IMG/VR virus record: IMGVR_UViG_3300020171_000437
Coordinates: 1-62,781 of that record
DNA: 62,781 bases
Reading direction: 5' to 3' (one strand)
DNA from: a virus
Made by a program: the position numbers and the translations under genes
The notes under the pieces: model-generated
The model's database searches: none
Told to the model about the DNA's origin: nothing
Seen by the model: the letters and a program-made list of their open reading frames with translations, nothing else
Shown: positions 6,824-16,133 of the stretch, piece after piece
Numbering within the stretch: the first letter of the stretch is position 1
Layout of the letters: the number at the start of each line of letters is the position of its first letter

Positions 6824-8229
6824 AGACGATGGACAGATTAGCCGGGAGCCTTGGCGTCGTTGTCCCGCACGGGAAAGAGGCGGGCATTGCAAGGCCACGC
6901 GCACTTGATGATGGGTATAGCGACCGCGCATCCCGCGATTCCGATACATCTGATCTGATCTTTGCATATCGTTACCACTCGTGGGTATACAGCGCGGTGA
7001 GGGCTATTGCCGGGGCTTGTTCGTCTGTTCCGTTTGTTGTCATCAATTATCGTGGAACGGGGACGAGGAAGCCGCGACCTGTACGTGATTTTGCGATGAA
7101 GTATCGGTCAATTCAGGGATGGAATGAGATCCAGGATTGGGAGAAGCTCATGGACGCTTATCTCAAATCTGAGAACGCAGAGATCGTCACAGATCATGAA
7201 GTGCTTGATCTGCTTGCCCATCCTATGCCAGAAGCGGACAAGACGCGCACAGAGCTAATCCAGGCCATCGTAACAAACCTTGAACTAGACGGCAACGCAT
7301 ACGTTGAGAAGATTTGGAAGACGGGAAGAAGGGACGGAATCCCATCACAGCTTTGGGCAGAGATTGATCCCAGAAAGATCTACGTTATCCCGGGCAAAGG
7401 GGTTGTCTTCGGCGGCTTCATGTACGTTGGCGATACGGTCAAGTATTTCTTGCCGGAAGACATACTGGCATTCCGGTACTACAACCCATTGAATCCTTAT
7501 TATGGCCAATCTCCGACGCGGGTACTACGAACGGCGATTATCGGTGATGTTCGAGCTGTCGATTGGAACAGGATGTTCTTCGAGAACGATGCCACTCCGG
7601 GCGGGCTTATCTCTTCAAAAGAGAGGCTGACGCCTGATGACATCCGACTCATTGAGGACTCATGGAACAGCAAGAGGCGTGGTGCGGGGCGCTCTCACGG
7701 AATAGGGGTATTGGGTCTAGGGTCTACATTCCAGGCTCTCTCGCCAGCTCACAAAGATATGGGGTTTAAGGATTTGCGAGAGCTAACACAGCAAGAGGTA
7801 CAGGCAACATACGGCGTTCCTTCTGTTGTGCTAGGAAACTACAAGGATGCAAACCGTGCATCAGCAGTGACGCAGGCGCGGTTGTTTACTACCAACACGG
7901 TTCTACCGAGACTGGCAAAGATTGAATCTGTCCTTGATCGACACTTCTTCGGTGTTGATGGCAAGACGAAACTGATGTTTGACCTGTCGACGATTGAGGC
8001 GCTTCAAGAAGACATTCTCATTCGGGCACGAGCAGGAAGGTTGTTCACAGAGCAGCGATTCACTGTGAACGAGATCAGGGCGTTCAACAAACTGCCTCCG
8101 ATCTTGGGACAGTTTGCTGATGCTGTTCTCGTTCCGAACAACATGGTCGTCGCTGGCAGGATAGAAGGGTCTGAGGATGGACCAAATACAACGGCACCAG
8201 AAGAAGAAATAACGGAGGTGGAGACATAA
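6820..8229 (+). CDS. Phage portal protein (HK97 gp3-like)
   Basis: A 469-residue portal protein, family-typical in length. Recognisable are YHSWVYSAVRAIAGACSSVP near the N-terminus, NLELDGNAYVEK, YYGQSPTRVLRTAI, WNRMFFENDATPGGLIS and the C-terminal FKDLRELTQQEVQATYGVPS. Portal proteins form the dodecameric ring at one capsid vertex through which DNA passes. ATG 6820 has AGGAGG nine bases upstream and overlaps the previous stop. The protease and major capsid protein follow, but the large terminase is about 27 kb away, an unusual split. Confidence 0.93.
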   Translation: MKTMDRLAGSLGVVVPHGKEAGIARPRALDDGYSDRASRDSDTSDLIFAYRYHSWVYSAVRAIAGACSSVPFVVINYRGTGTRKPRPVRDFAMKYRSIQGWNEIQDWEKLMDAYLKSENAEIVTDHEVLDLLAHPMPEADKTRTELIQAIVTNLELDGNAYVEKIWKTGRRDGIPSQLWAEIDPRKIYVIPGKGVVFGGFMYVGDTVKYFLPEDILAFRYYNPLNPYYGQSPTRVLRTAIIGDVRAVDWNRMFFENDATPGGLISSKERLTPDDIRLIEDSWNSKRRGAGRSHGIGVLGLGSTFQALSPAHKDMGFKDLRELTQQEVQATYGVPSVVLGNYKDANRASAVTQARLFTTNTVLPRLAKIESVLDRHFFGVDGKTKLMFDLSTIEALQEDILIRARAGRLFTEQRFTVNEIRAFNKLPPILGQFADAVLVPNNMVVAGRIEGSEDGPNTTAPEEEITEVET

Positions 8230-10016
8230 TGAAACGAGTAGGCGCTTTTATAGCTTTACTCATGGTGGGCCTGATCTCGTTTGGTGGGATGGCAGCACTC
8301 GACTGGGAAACTTACATCGGGGGCGTCTATTTCCTCAATCTTGAACAGGCTGTGTTGACCGGGTTCACGTCAACGGGGATGTTTGATCTCATCGGCGGGG
8401 CACGGTTCGACAATGTGACGGCAGCTACGACACTCAGCATTACCGAAACGAACCTTGCATTCGCAGGGGTTACTACTTTCTATGGGGCAACGTTTAGCTT
8501 CGGATATGATGTCGGTGCAGCAATGACGTTCACGCCTACGGATGCAACAGGCGCAGTGGCGATCACACATGCTGGATCGGCCCCCGCGATCACATGGACA
8601 GCGGATTCGTTGGCTTTTACAGGAAACTTCAGTTCTGACGGGACAACGGCTGTTCTTGATGGCAGCACATCAGCCAGGATTCTCAGTGCGGGCTTTACGA
8701 GCTTAGAATCTGCGGCAAACCGTTTTGGCGTAAATGCGACAATCTATATGTCGGTCGCAACGACAGCGACAACTGGTATCACGACGATAACTCACACGGG
8801 TACGACCCCCACAGTAACTTGGACGGCGGACTCGTTTAGCTTCGTCGGTGCATTCAGTTCAGACAGCGCATCAACGGCTGTAGTCGATGGCGCAACATCA
8901 TTCCGTGGATTGAGTGCGGGATTCGTTAGCCTAGAATCTCCAGCGAATCGATTTGGCTTGAATGCCACCGAATACATACAGATTGCAACAACTATAACTA
9001 CTGGCATCACAACAATCACGCATACGGGATCAGCTCCTGCTGTAACGTGGACTGCTGACTCTCTGTCATTCGTTGGCAGTTTCGATACGAATGGCGCGAC
9101 GGTATCTCTAGACGGTAGTACATCGGTTCGTGCGATCAGTGCTGGCTTTAACAGTCTCGAATCTCCAGGAAACCGTTTCGGATCAGATGTAGCTGTCTAT
9201 ATGCAGATTGCGACGACTGCCACAACTGGAATCACTGCCATTACTCATACCGGATCAGCTGTTACTGTTACATGGACGGCCCCCGCATTTGACTTCGTTG
9301 GCACGATGGCGCTAGATGCCACAACGCTATCAGATGTGTTGACGTTCTCGGACGCAGGAACAATCGACAACACAGCAGCCGACACATTGACGATTACTGA
9401 AACCTACATCGCGCTTGCTGGAGAAGTGTCTATCAGCGGAGACCTCACGGTGACTGGTGGAGACATCATTGATGGCTCGGGTGGCGGCGCAACCGTAGCG
9501 AATAAGGGCACCTCCGTCGAAACGATGGGCGGGGCACAGAAGACCGTCATTACCTTCACATTGACTGGCGATCACGACATCGACACCCCTGATGGTGGAC
9601 AGTCTGCTGGCGTTCTGGTCTACGACTTCCCAGTGGGCTATATCCAAATCCTCGGTGCGTTGATTGATGCGTCGGTTGTGACGAATGCTGCCTACAACGC
9701 AACAGTAGCCGACCAATACTATATCAGTGTGGGAACTGTGGATGGTACGCAAGCAGCGAATGCCGATCTGACTGGCACCGAAGCTGACATCATCGCAAAG
9801 ACAACTCACGATACCGACTCAGGTGCCGGGGCAAACACACAACTCACGAATACGTGGCACGCTCAAGATTTGACCGCCGAGACGTTTGACGGAACGGGTA
9901 CAGCCATAGATCTCTTCGTGAACGTGGCTGTGCCGGATGCAAACAATACTGGCGCAACGACCCACGCGGTCACGGGAACCTTGACGATCTTCTGGATCAA
10001 CCATGGTGGGTACTAG
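8229..10016 (+). CDS. Repetitive fibre-like virion protein with signal-peptide-like start
   Basis: A 595-residue protein coupled to the portal by TAATG. Residues 1-22 look like a signal peptide or anchor: basic MKR, then a hydrophobic run ending FGGMA. Residues ~112-350 are three and a bit copies of a ~75-residue beta repeat (ITHTG..TVTWTADS..FVG ... AGF-SLES-ANRFG). Residues ~420-595 form a separate domain (VYDFPVGYIQILGALIDAS, LTGTEADIIAKTTHDTDSG) resembling C-terminal domains of capsid-associated proteins of marine phages. A head fibre or decoration is likely; the signal-like start is odd for a cytoplasmically assembled head. Confidence 0.7.
   Translation: MKRVGAFIALLMVGLISFGGMAALDWETYIGGVYFLNLEQAVLTGFTSTGMFDLIGGARFDNVTAATTLSITETNLAFAGVTTFYGATFSFGYDVGAAMTFTPTDATGAVAITHAGSAPAITWTADSLAFTGNFSSDGTTAVLDGSTSARILSAGFTSLESAANRFGVNATIYMSVATTATTGITTITHTGTTPTVTWTADSFSFVGAFSSDSASTAVVDGATSFRGLSAGFVSLESPANRFGLNATEYIQIATTITTGITTITHTGSAPAVTWTADSLSFVGSFDTNGATVSLDGSTSVRAISAGFNSLESPGNRFGSDVAVYMQIATTATTGITAITHTGSAVTVTWTAPAFDFVGTMALDATTLSDVLTFSDAGTIDNTAADTLTITETYIALAGEVSISGDLTVTGGDIIDGSGGGATVANKGTSVETMGGAQKTVITFTLTGDHDIDTPDGGQSAGVLVYDFPVGYIQILGALIDASVVTNAAYNATVADQYYISVGTVDGTQAANADLTGTEADIIAKTTHDTDSGAGANTQLTNTWHAQDLTAETFDGTGTAIDLFVNVAVPDANNTGATTHAVTGTLTIFWINHGGY
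8562..9300 (+). repeat. Coding tandem repeat, ~225 bp period
   Basis: Units begin with the codons for I-T-H at 8562, 8787, 9015 and 9240, so the spacing is 225, 228 and 225 bases; the fourth unit is partial. DNA identity between units is moderate while the protein pattern is well kept, so the duplication is old and under selection. Confidence 0.85.
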
Positions 10017-10018
10017 CC

Positions 10019-10126
10019 ATGAAGGTCAGAACGGTTCCTGGTAAGCGGGCCTGGGCGAGTGGTGGGCGTCCGAAGGGCGGGAATAAAGAGGGCGACCCTC
10101 TCCGTAAGGGGGTAGTGAAGAAATGA
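10019..10126 (+). CDS. Very short basic protein (35 aa)
   Basis: A 35-residue reading frame rich in Lys, Arg and Gly fills the gap between the fibre-like gene and the protease and overlaps the protease start as ATGA. No clear ribosome site precedes it. It may be a small assembly peptide or only a spacer that keeps ribosomes moving. Confidence 0.35.
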   Translation: MKVRTVPGKRAWASGGRPKGGNKEGDPLRKGVVKK

Positions 10127-11178
10127 CTATTAGCCAAGCGAACATGACCGAAGTTAGACTGGCAGGGAAGGAAGTGAACACGCTTCTTTCCGGCCAAGAT
10201 CTTCGGGACGCGCTCCAAGGCAAAGAGGTTGACGCTATCTACAAATATAGCGTTGCCGATCAAAGCCGTGGCGGCGAAGTCAAAGCAATTCACACGATGA
10301 AGGGCGAATACCTAACCGGGATGCGTCCTATTGGAAAGTCCGTGATTACGTCTGCAACGATTGACCGCGACAAAGACATTGTCTTCACGAGTGGCATGAA
10401 GCTGACAGATGGATACATGAAGAATCCAGTTGTGCTTCCGATGCACCTCTATCGGGAGTTTCCAATTGGGTTTACGAAGCAGATCACGCAGTATGCGAAT
10501 CATGTGACTGCGACATGGGAATGGCTGACAGACCAACCGTTGACCAAGGCTGCGGAATACTACCAGCTTTGGGCAGCATATGTTCTGAATGCCGTTTCAA
10601 TCGGCTTTGCCCCCGACGAGTGGGAATGGAACAAAGGCCGGAGCGGACTTGATTTCGTTACCTGGGAGTTATTGGAGCATAGCATTGTGACGATCCCGGC
10701 GAATCCTGACGCACAACGGAGCCTGGGCGCGAAGCAATACATCAAACTCGTTGGTGAAAAGCTCATTGAAATGTCTCCGATTGTGCGTCGGGGACTGGAG
10801 ATAGCATTAACAGATGGAACAACTGTCAGCGTCAATTTGCCTGACGGCATGAAGAACAATGTCTCTAAACCTGATAACGAAAATGTGACTGCTGATGGAA
10901 CAATCGAAGCCAAGACAGAGGTACTTAGCGATAAGGCAAACGAGCCTGTCGTAGAGGAGCCAGAAGCCGTCGAGGCAAGTGTTAGCGTAGAAGAGACAGA
11001 AGGGCAGAAGTCTTTTGATGAAATCCTGTTGGCGTATGCCGCTGGGGTGATGGAGAAAAGCGAAGTTTTAGGCGTTCTGAACAAAGTGTTCAGTGCGCTT
11101 GAGGCGGAGCGCGATCTCTACAAAGGACAACTTGTCAACATGGCTCTCTCGATCATTGCAACAAAATCGGAGGTGTAA
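10123..11178 (+). CDS. HK97-type prohead protease with scaffold-like C-terminus
   Basis: A 351-residue protein. The N-terminal ~200 residues are a caudoviral S78 maturation protease: the catalytic His lies in VLPMHLYREFPIGF and the Ser in LNAVSIGFAP, followed by TWELLEHSIVTIPANP. The remaining ~150 residues are acidic and helical (VVEEPEAVEASVSVEETEG, then a leucine-rich helix), like the fused scaffold domain of many such proteases. The major capsid gene begins two bases after the stop. It should cleave scaffold and capsid N-terminus during head maturation. Confidence 0.92.
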   Translation: MTISQANMTEVRLAGKEVNTLLSGQDLRDALQGKEVDAIYKYSVADQSRGGEVKAIHTMKGEYLTGMRPIGKSVITSATIDRDKDIVFTSGMKLTDGYMKNPVVLPMHLYREFPIGFTKQITQYANHVTATWEWLTDQPLTKAAEYYQLWAAYVLNAVSIGFAPDEWEWNKGRSGLDFVTWELLEHSIVTIPANPDAQRSLGAKQYIKLVGEKLIEMSPIVRRGLEIALTDGTTVSVNLPDGMKNNVSKPDNENVTADGTIEAKTEVLSDKANEPVVEEPEAVEASVSVEETEGQKSFDEILLAYAAGVMEKSEVLGVLNKVFSALEAERDLYKGQLVNMALSIIATKSEV

Positions 11179-11180
11179 GC

Positions 11181-12398
11181 ATGAAGCTGGAAGACCTTAC
11201 CAAAGAGCAGCTTCAGGGATTGGTGGACAAAGGCTCCGAGTATCTCGAAGCCATGAAGGCGGGGACTCCCGGTGAGACCAAGGTAATCCTTGACGGACCA
11301 GAGATGAAGAAGCCTGATGAACTCACGGCTATTGATCTCGACGCCGCACTCACTCGTGAACCCGAGACAGTCCTACGATCCACGAAGCAGAAGGATGATG
11401 AGCTGAAGAACTTCAGCATCACAAAGGGCGTACAATTCATTCTGACCGGCCAGCGCAAAGGAAACGAGCTGGAAGCAGACTGGATTCGTAGCCGTGATGG
11501 CTTCGCGCCATCAACAAATAAGGACATGACCCTTTACAGCGATATTGCTGGCGGATTCCTGGTTCCTACGGTTGTCATCAACGAACTGATCGATCTTCTG
11601 AAGGCAGAAACGATCATGCGTCGAGCTGGCGCAACGATCTTGACATCGAATGCAAAGACCGTTCAGGTGCCACGGAAGACTGGATCGACAAGTGCATACT
11701 GGGTTGCCGATGAAATTACTACGGACATCACCAAGTCTGCCCCGACGTTCGGAGACCTGAACTTGACACTCAGAAATCTGGCTGCGCGGGTGCAGGTTGC
11801 GCGGAATTTGATCAAGTACGCATCGTTGTCAGTAGAGACACTCATCCGGCAAGACATCATCGAACAGATGGCGCTTACGGAGGATCTGGCCTTCCTTCAG
11901 GGGACGGGCGGAACACAGCCTGTCGGCCTGAAGAACTGGCCCGGAGTCAACTCTACCAGTTCGATCGGTGCGCCGAACTTCGACGACCTTCTAGCATGTC
12001 TGACGACTCTCAAGGCCCGCAACGTGCGTGTCTCTGAGAAGCAGACGAGCTGGTGGATGCACCCGAACGTGCTTGGGTATCTACAGAAGCACAAGACTGG
12101 TACTGGTCAGTACGATTACGTTATCGACCTGACTCAGCGACCTCCAGACCGAATTCTCGGCCTGCCTGTCTACACCAGTTCGCAGATCCCGATTACCCTC
12201 GGTGCTGGTAGCGAGACCTACATGGTCTGTGGCAATGCCAACACCTACGCGATTGCGCAGGGTGGCGGCATCGAGATCTTGGTAGATCCATACACGTTGT
12301 CGGCTCAACTGAAGATCCAGATCGTCGCCGTGTTTGAAGTAGACGGTGGCCCTCGCCGGATCGACGAGTTCCAGGTTCTTACTGGAGTAACTTACTAG
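11181..12398 (+). CDS. Major capsid protein (HK97 fold)
   Basis: A 405-residue HK97-fold capsid protein. Residues 1-~110 are a helical, charged delta-domain (LTKEQLQGLVDKGSEYLEAM) expected to be cut off by the protease. The core shows GGFLVPTVVINELIDLL, PRKTGSTSAYWVADE, TFGDLNLTLRNLAARVQVAR, LIRQDIIEQMALTEDLAFLQG, and a C-terminal GGGIEILVDPYTL plus VFEVDGGPRR. A strong ribosome site for the next gene follows the stop. About 420 such subunits would build a T=7 shell, which is family knowledge. Confidence 0.95.
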   Translation: MKLEDLTKEQLQGLVDKGSEYLEAMKAGTPGETKVILDGPEMKKPDELTAIDLDAALTREPETVLRSTKQKDDELKNFSITKGVQFILTGQRKGNELEADWIRSRDGFAPSTNKDMTLYSDIAGGFLVPTVVINELIDLLKAETIMRRAGATILTSNAKTVQVPRKTGSTSAYWVADEITTDITKSAPTFGDLNLTLRNLAARVQVARNLIKYASLSVETLIRQDIIEQMALTEDLAFLQGTGGTQPVGLKNWPGVNSTSSIGAPNFDDLLACLTTLKARNVRVSEKQTSWWMHPNVLGYLQKHKTGTGQYDYVIDLTQRPPDRILGLPVYTSSQIPITLGAGSETYMVCGNANTYAIAQGGGIEILVDPYTLSAQLKIQIVAVFEVDGGPRRIDEFQVLTGVTY

Positions 12399-12408
12399 GA
12401 GGTGAAGA

Positions 12409-12798
12409 ATGGCTGGTTTGAATAGAGACCTAACTAACGTCCTTAATGTTGTTCGTCTGCTTGCCCCTGCGACTTATTCGGCGGCAGCAGAGCAGACGAC
12501 AGCCGCGATCGACACTGATTTTATGCGTGATGGCATTTTGGTGATCGACTGTGGCGTGATTGCAGCTACGTCAACGGTTGGAGTGCAACTCCAAACTTGC
12601 GACACATCTGACGGCACGTATGCCGATGTCATGGCAGCAGACGGAGCACTTACGGTAGCACACACGCTTACCGCTGTCTCTTACGCTGTCAAAGATCTGA
12701 AGCGATACGTGAAGTTCCAGTACGACGTTGATACAGACGTTGCGTTGTTCGGGGCTGTCCTTGTTGGGGCGCACCGACCGTTGAATCCTCCGTCCTAG
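12409..12798 (+). CDS. Putative head decoration / small capsid-associated protein
   Basis: A 129-residue beta-rich protein directly after the major capsid gene with AGGAGG upstream. The pattern (GILVIDCGVIAATSTVGVQL, then SDGTYADVMAADGAL and RYVKFQYDVDTDVALFGAVL) fits a small beta-sandwich that binds the outside of capsomers. A broken leftward gene at 37.0-37.4 kb has a similar small beta-sandwich look. The role is inferred from position and fold pattern. Confidence 0.55.
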   Translation: MAGLNRDLTNVLNVVRLLAPATYSAAAEQTTAAIDTDFMRDGILVIDCGVIAATSTVGVQLQTCDTSDGTYADVMAADGALTVAHTLTAVSYAVKDLKRYVKFQYDVDTDVALFGAVLVGAHRPLNPPS

Positions 12799-12811
12799 CG
12801 AGGTGATCTGA

Positions 12812-13444
12812 ATGGCATGGCCAACTGGCGCTGATGTGCAGCAAAGAACTGACATCACACTCACACTGACAGGAAGTGTCTATACAACTAGCTACGGACT
12901 GAGCGTGACAGAGATGATCAGCGATGCTATCGCTGCGGCTGCTTTGGAATGCCTCAGAGATCCCGAGTACGGTTTCGACGAAGCGGAAGTGACTGAAACA
13001 TTCGATGGGAGGAGTTGCCTCCAAGTGAGCCACCCTCCCATCTTGTCTGTTTCTTCTTTAACCAGCAACAGCGAAGAGATGGACGAGGATGACTACGTCA
13101 TTTATCCAAGAGACATCAAAATACTTGACGAAGACAGCAAGATCTTGCTGCAAAGCTACGCTCCGGTGCGCCCGACAAGGCAGCTTTACTCGCTGATTTA
13201 CACGGGTGGCTATTCTGATTCGGCGGTAGGGACACATAAAGCGATCCCACGCAGCCTCAAAGCAATCATCTTAGAGATGGTCGTCAGGGAATTGCTGCGG
13301 ATTGACCAACGATATCGTGTCTACGCTGGTGTTAGCGCAGCACAGATCGGATCAACGGACTACCGATTCACATCGGACAATGCTTTGCTGTCAGACCTTT
13401 ATCGAAGACTACGAGATGGCCCGTGGACGGTGATTGGAATTTGA
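12812..13444 (+). CDS. Head-tail connector (gp6/adaptor-like)
   Basis: A 210-residue protein with the phage head-tail connector layout: an N-terminal helical DNA-packaging-adaptor region (SVTEMISDAIAAAALECLRD), a beta core (PPILSVSSLTSNS) and a C-terminal helix bundle (PRSLKAIILEMVVRELLRI). Proteins of this type form a ring below the portal. It starts the connector series (adaptor, stopper, neck, terminator). Confidence 0.75.
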   Translation: MAWPTGADVQQRTDITLTLTGSVYTTSYGLSVTEMISDAIAAAALECLRDPEYGFDEAEVTETFDGRSCLQVSHPPILSVSSLTSNSEEMDEDDYVIYPRDIKILDEDSKILLQSYAPVRPTRQLYSLIYTGGYSDSAVGTHKAIPRSLKAIILEMVVRELLRIDQRYRVYAGVSAAQIGSTDYRFTSDNALLSDLYRRLRDGPWTVIGI

Positions 13445-13791
13445 TCGGACTAAACATCAAGGTGGACATCCATCGCAGAGCTGCAGCAGCGGCTTCTGGT
13501 TGGGGAGACACCAGCGACATGACTTGGGTTGCCATTCCGACATACAGGGATGTCAGGGCAAGGATTTCGACGCTTCGGGTAGAAGAGAGAGAAGCGTTGG
13601 CTAGTGCTGGCGGGAATATTGCCACCATTGCTGCGCATCGTATCTTCTTCAATCCTGAGACGGATGTTTTGATCGGAGACCACATTGTCTATGACGGAAA
13701 GACTTACGAGATGGTATCGATTGAAGACATGGACAAATCGGAGCAGCATCTAGAAGGCTTCATTGTCTTCTGGAAGGGGGTAGTTGCCTAA
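13423..13791 (+). CDS. Head-closure / head-tail joining protein (stopper)
   Basis: About 116-122 residues. The C-terminal beta barrel (HRIFFNPETDVLIGDHIVYDGKTYEM and a final FWKGVV) is typical of head-tail joining proteins such as SPP1 gp16 and HK97 gp7. No ATG is available: the start is GTG 13423 or TTG 13441, the latter in a TTGA overlap with the previous stop. It ends with TAATG coupling to the next gene. Confidence 0.75.
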   Translation: MDGDWNLIGLNIKVDIHRRAAAAASGWGDTSDMTWVAIPTYRDVRARISTLRVEEREALASAGGNIATIAAHRIFFNPETDVLIGDHIVYDGKTYEMVSIEDMDKSEQHLEGFIVFWKGVVA

Positions 13792-14309
13792 TGGCTTGGT
13801 ATGGCGGCGGTAAACTACAACAGTTTGGCCCTAATGGGTATATCTACGTTGATCTTAACCCAGGCCCACTATTTGCTGTTGTTGACGCAACCATCTACTC
13901 GCGCATGGAGGCGGCAATGAAACTGGCGGCTGAGACTGCCAGAGACAACATGCAGGACATGACTCCTCCCTCTGCTCCTTGGGACATGCCAGCGATCGAT
14001 TCTGGAACACTTAAAGAAAACATCGAGTACAAGATCTTCGACAGCCCGGATCGAATTATTGGGGCCTTTGGTGTCTTCAAAGAGTCTGCTACCAATAAGG
14101 CGACAGGGAAGGTCGTGGACATGATCTATGCCCTATATCTGGAGACCGGAACGTACAAGATGGACCCACGGCCCTGGTTGACACTCACTCTTGCCGAAGT
14201 TTGGGATCAGTGGAAGTCAATCTTCGGAGCTGGTGGTTCCGGCGCTGAGACTGTCGCTTCATTCTCGATGGGTGGCCGAGAAGACAATACGGCCCTGGAG
14301 CACGCATAA
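13791..14309 (+). CDS. Neck / tail completion protein (HK97 gp10-like)
   Basis: A 172-residue member of the HK97-gp10 family: IDSGTLKENIEYKI in the middle and YALYLETGTYKMDPRPWLTLTL near the end form the hallmark pattern. It connects the head-closure ring with the tail. Stop and next start overlap as TAATG. Confidence 0.85.
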   Translation: MAWYGGGKLQQFGPNGYIYVDLNPGPLFAVVDATIYSRMEAAMKLAAETARDNMQDMTPPSAPWDMPAIDSGTLKENIEYKIFDSPDRIIGAFGVFKESATNKATGKVVDMIYALYLETGTYKMDPRPWLTLTLAEVWDQWKSIFGAGGSGAETVASFSMGGREDNTALEHA

Positions 14310-14731
14310 TGCGAAACGATGTTGTAGTACCGTTCACGAAAGCGGTGATAGCCAAGTTGCTTGCTACAAGCGGCGTTACGGCAATTACTGGCACGAGGAT
14401 TGGTCCAGGGTCAGAGAATCAAACGATGCCGTTCATTGTTGTTGATCCATTGCCGGAGACCCCACATCACGGGATCGGCTTTAATGAACCTGCTTATGTA
14501 ACGGCACGCGCACAAATAGCTGGCTTTGTAAAGACGAAACATGGAAGTCTTGAGCTTGCTGGCGCAATTTCCAAGGCACTTGATGGAGAAACCTTAACCG
14601 TGAGCGGTTGGGGTTCAGGAAGGATGGTTGGCATTGGCATTACTCCGTTGCAAATAGATGTAAACGGTGTAACTGCCTATAAGGCCGCAAGGCGCATTAC
14701 TGTCAATCTTCCAAATCAAGATACACGATAG
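14309..14731 (+). CDS. Tail terminator protein
   Basis: A 140-residue alpha/beta protein in the fixed position between neck protein and tail tube. The pattern (DVVVPFTKAVIAKLLATSG, PFIVVDPLPETPHHG, ARAQIAGFVKTKHGSLELAG, ending ARRITVNLPNQD) fits tail-terminator proteins that cap the tube. Assignment is by synteny plus pattern. Confidence 0.7.
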   Translation: MRNDVVVPFTKAVIAKLLATSGVTAITGTRIGPGSENQTMPFIVVDPLPETPHHGIGFNEPAYVTARAQIAGFVKTKHGSLELAGAISKALDGETLTVSGWGSGRMVGIGITPLQIDVNGVTAYKAARRITVNLPNQDTR

Positions 14732-14747
14732 ACGGAGGTGTTAAAAG

Positions 14748-15164
14748 ATGGCAGATACGTTTACCCCTAAAGGGGGTCATCTGGCTAGTTTGAAATACAA
14801 CACAAAGGTAGTCAATGTTCGCGGCGAGGTCCGCGTGACAGCGGCACGGGCAGTTATCGATATTTCTTGTATTGGTGACACCTTTGTGCCGTTCCGGTCC
14901 TTTACGCTAGGAATGCACGATCAGATGTCGTTCACAGTGCCGGTTCCTTACGACCCTGCGAACGATGGAATCATAGCAATCTTGGCGGCATCTGTGGCGG
15001 GGACACCTACCAGTTTGATACTGCTTGACGTGCTTGCAGGCACGACGCTGCTTTCTGGCACCGCGCTTGCTTCTTACGAGTACGCATCAAGCATGGACGA
15101 TGTTCAGCTCTTGAACGTGACGTTTACGTTCACGGGGGCGTTGACTGGCAACTTGGTAGTGTAG
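14748..15164 (+). CDS. Tail tube protein, short paralogue
   Basis: A 138-residue beta-rich protein preceded by GGAGGTG. It begins MADTFTPKGGHLASLKYN and has a tube-like pattern (DISCIGDTFVPFRSFTLGMHDQMSFTVPVPY). The next gene begins with the same MADTFTP motif, so two tail-tube-type proteins lie in tandem. This is the better candidate for the main tube subunit by its size. Confidence 0.65.
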   Translation: MADTFTPKGGHLASLKYNTKVVNVRGEVRVTAARAVIDISCIGDTFVPFRSFTLGMHDQMSFTVPVPYDPANDGIIAILAASVAGTPTSLILLDVLAGTTLLSGTALASYEYASSMDDVQLLNVTFTFTGALTGNLVV

Positions 15165-15181
15165 GAGGAGGTGAATAGCTG

Positions 15182-16126
15182 ATGGCTGACACCTTTACCC
15201 CTATCAATGGGTTTCTGGCGGGGATATACAGATCCCCTGGAGTTCTAGTTGGTGCCGTAACGAAGCATCAGCTCCTTCTGAATCCATCGTTTGAAACAGG
15301 AGATCTGACGAGCTGGACTGACGACAGTGTGGCAACATCTACAGCTACAGCAACAGCCCTCAAAGGCTGGGAAGATCGTAGTTACGGTGTTGTCATGTCT
15401 GACAACGGCACGAATTTGTGCGGCATCTCTCAGATCACGACACTAGATGCAGCTTTATCTGCTGCGCAGGCGTTGACCCATAGGATCATCGCAAGCGTGT
15501 GGGTTAAGTTTGACTCCGCAAGCGATGATGCTGTATTGAAGGTCTCCGCGCTCGATGCGGCTGACGGCGTTCTTGGTACTGGCTCTGTGACGATGATCTC
15601 GTCCCATCCTTACTACGACGCTGCCGCTGCTGGATTTGGCGTGTGGAGCTACTTCAGTATTGCAATCAGTGCTGTTGAATTGACAAAGAAGGTGAAAGTC
15701 GAAATCTACTCTAATGCCGCAGCTGCGCAAGTGTGGAATATCGACAATCCTTCTGCAACCATCGTGGAGCAAGTTGCGGGCGCTTTCGGACAGGTCGTTA
15801 TGCCGATAGGCTACGACACCGAAGATGTCTCAACGTTTGCCACTGCCGGGACAGCCGGATGGCGATCAGTTGCCACGACATTGAAGAAGCAGAGCGCCAT
15901 AACGTTCCCCGAGTATTGGGTAAATTCTGAAGTGATGGCGGCTGAGAAGGCCGCTGTTACTAAGGTTTACATCATCTTGTGGACGCAAAAGGCGACGAAA
16001 ACTCAGGACCGATTTGAGTTCTGGGCATTGGTCAACGGGATTGAGTGGGCCGCGCCTGTTGGTGAAGTACAAAAGGGATCAGTAATGATCACTGCAACCG
16101 GCCATATTGGATACGCACACATTTAG
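15182..16126 (+). CDS. Tail tube-like protein with inserted carbohydrate-binding-like domain
   Basis: A 314-residue protein. Residues 1-28 match the start of the shorter tube protein. Residues ~30-195 look inserted: LLLNPSFETGDLTSWTDD is the classic opening of a CBM4/9-type jelly roll, followed by beta strands (RIIASVWVKFDSASDDAVL) and the closing VWNIDNPSATIVE. Residues ~200-314 return to a tube-like fold. It may project sugar-binding domains from the tail surface. Fold by pattern; ligand unknown. Confidence 0.7.
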   Translation: MADTFTPINGFLAGIYRSPGVLVGAVTKHQLLLNPSFETGDLTSWTDDSVATSTATATALKGWEDRSYGVVMSDNGTNLCGISQITTLDAALSAAQALTHRIIASVWVKFDSASDDAVLKVSALDAADGVLGTGSVTMISSHPYYDAAAAGFGVWSYFSIAISAVELTKKVKVEIYSNAAAAQVWNIDNPSATIVEQVAGAFGQVVMPIGYDTEDVSTFATAGTAGWRSVATTLKKQSAITFPEYWVNSEVMAAEKAAVTKVYIILWTQKATKTQDRFEFWALVNGIEWAAPVGEVQKGSVMITATGHIGYAHI

Positions 16127-16133
16127 GAGAACG

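Noticed and set aside
9330-9809. 159-codon antisense frame in the fibre-like gene
   Set aside because: Cys/Arg/Ser-rich without domain pattern, opposite to a well supported repeat protein.
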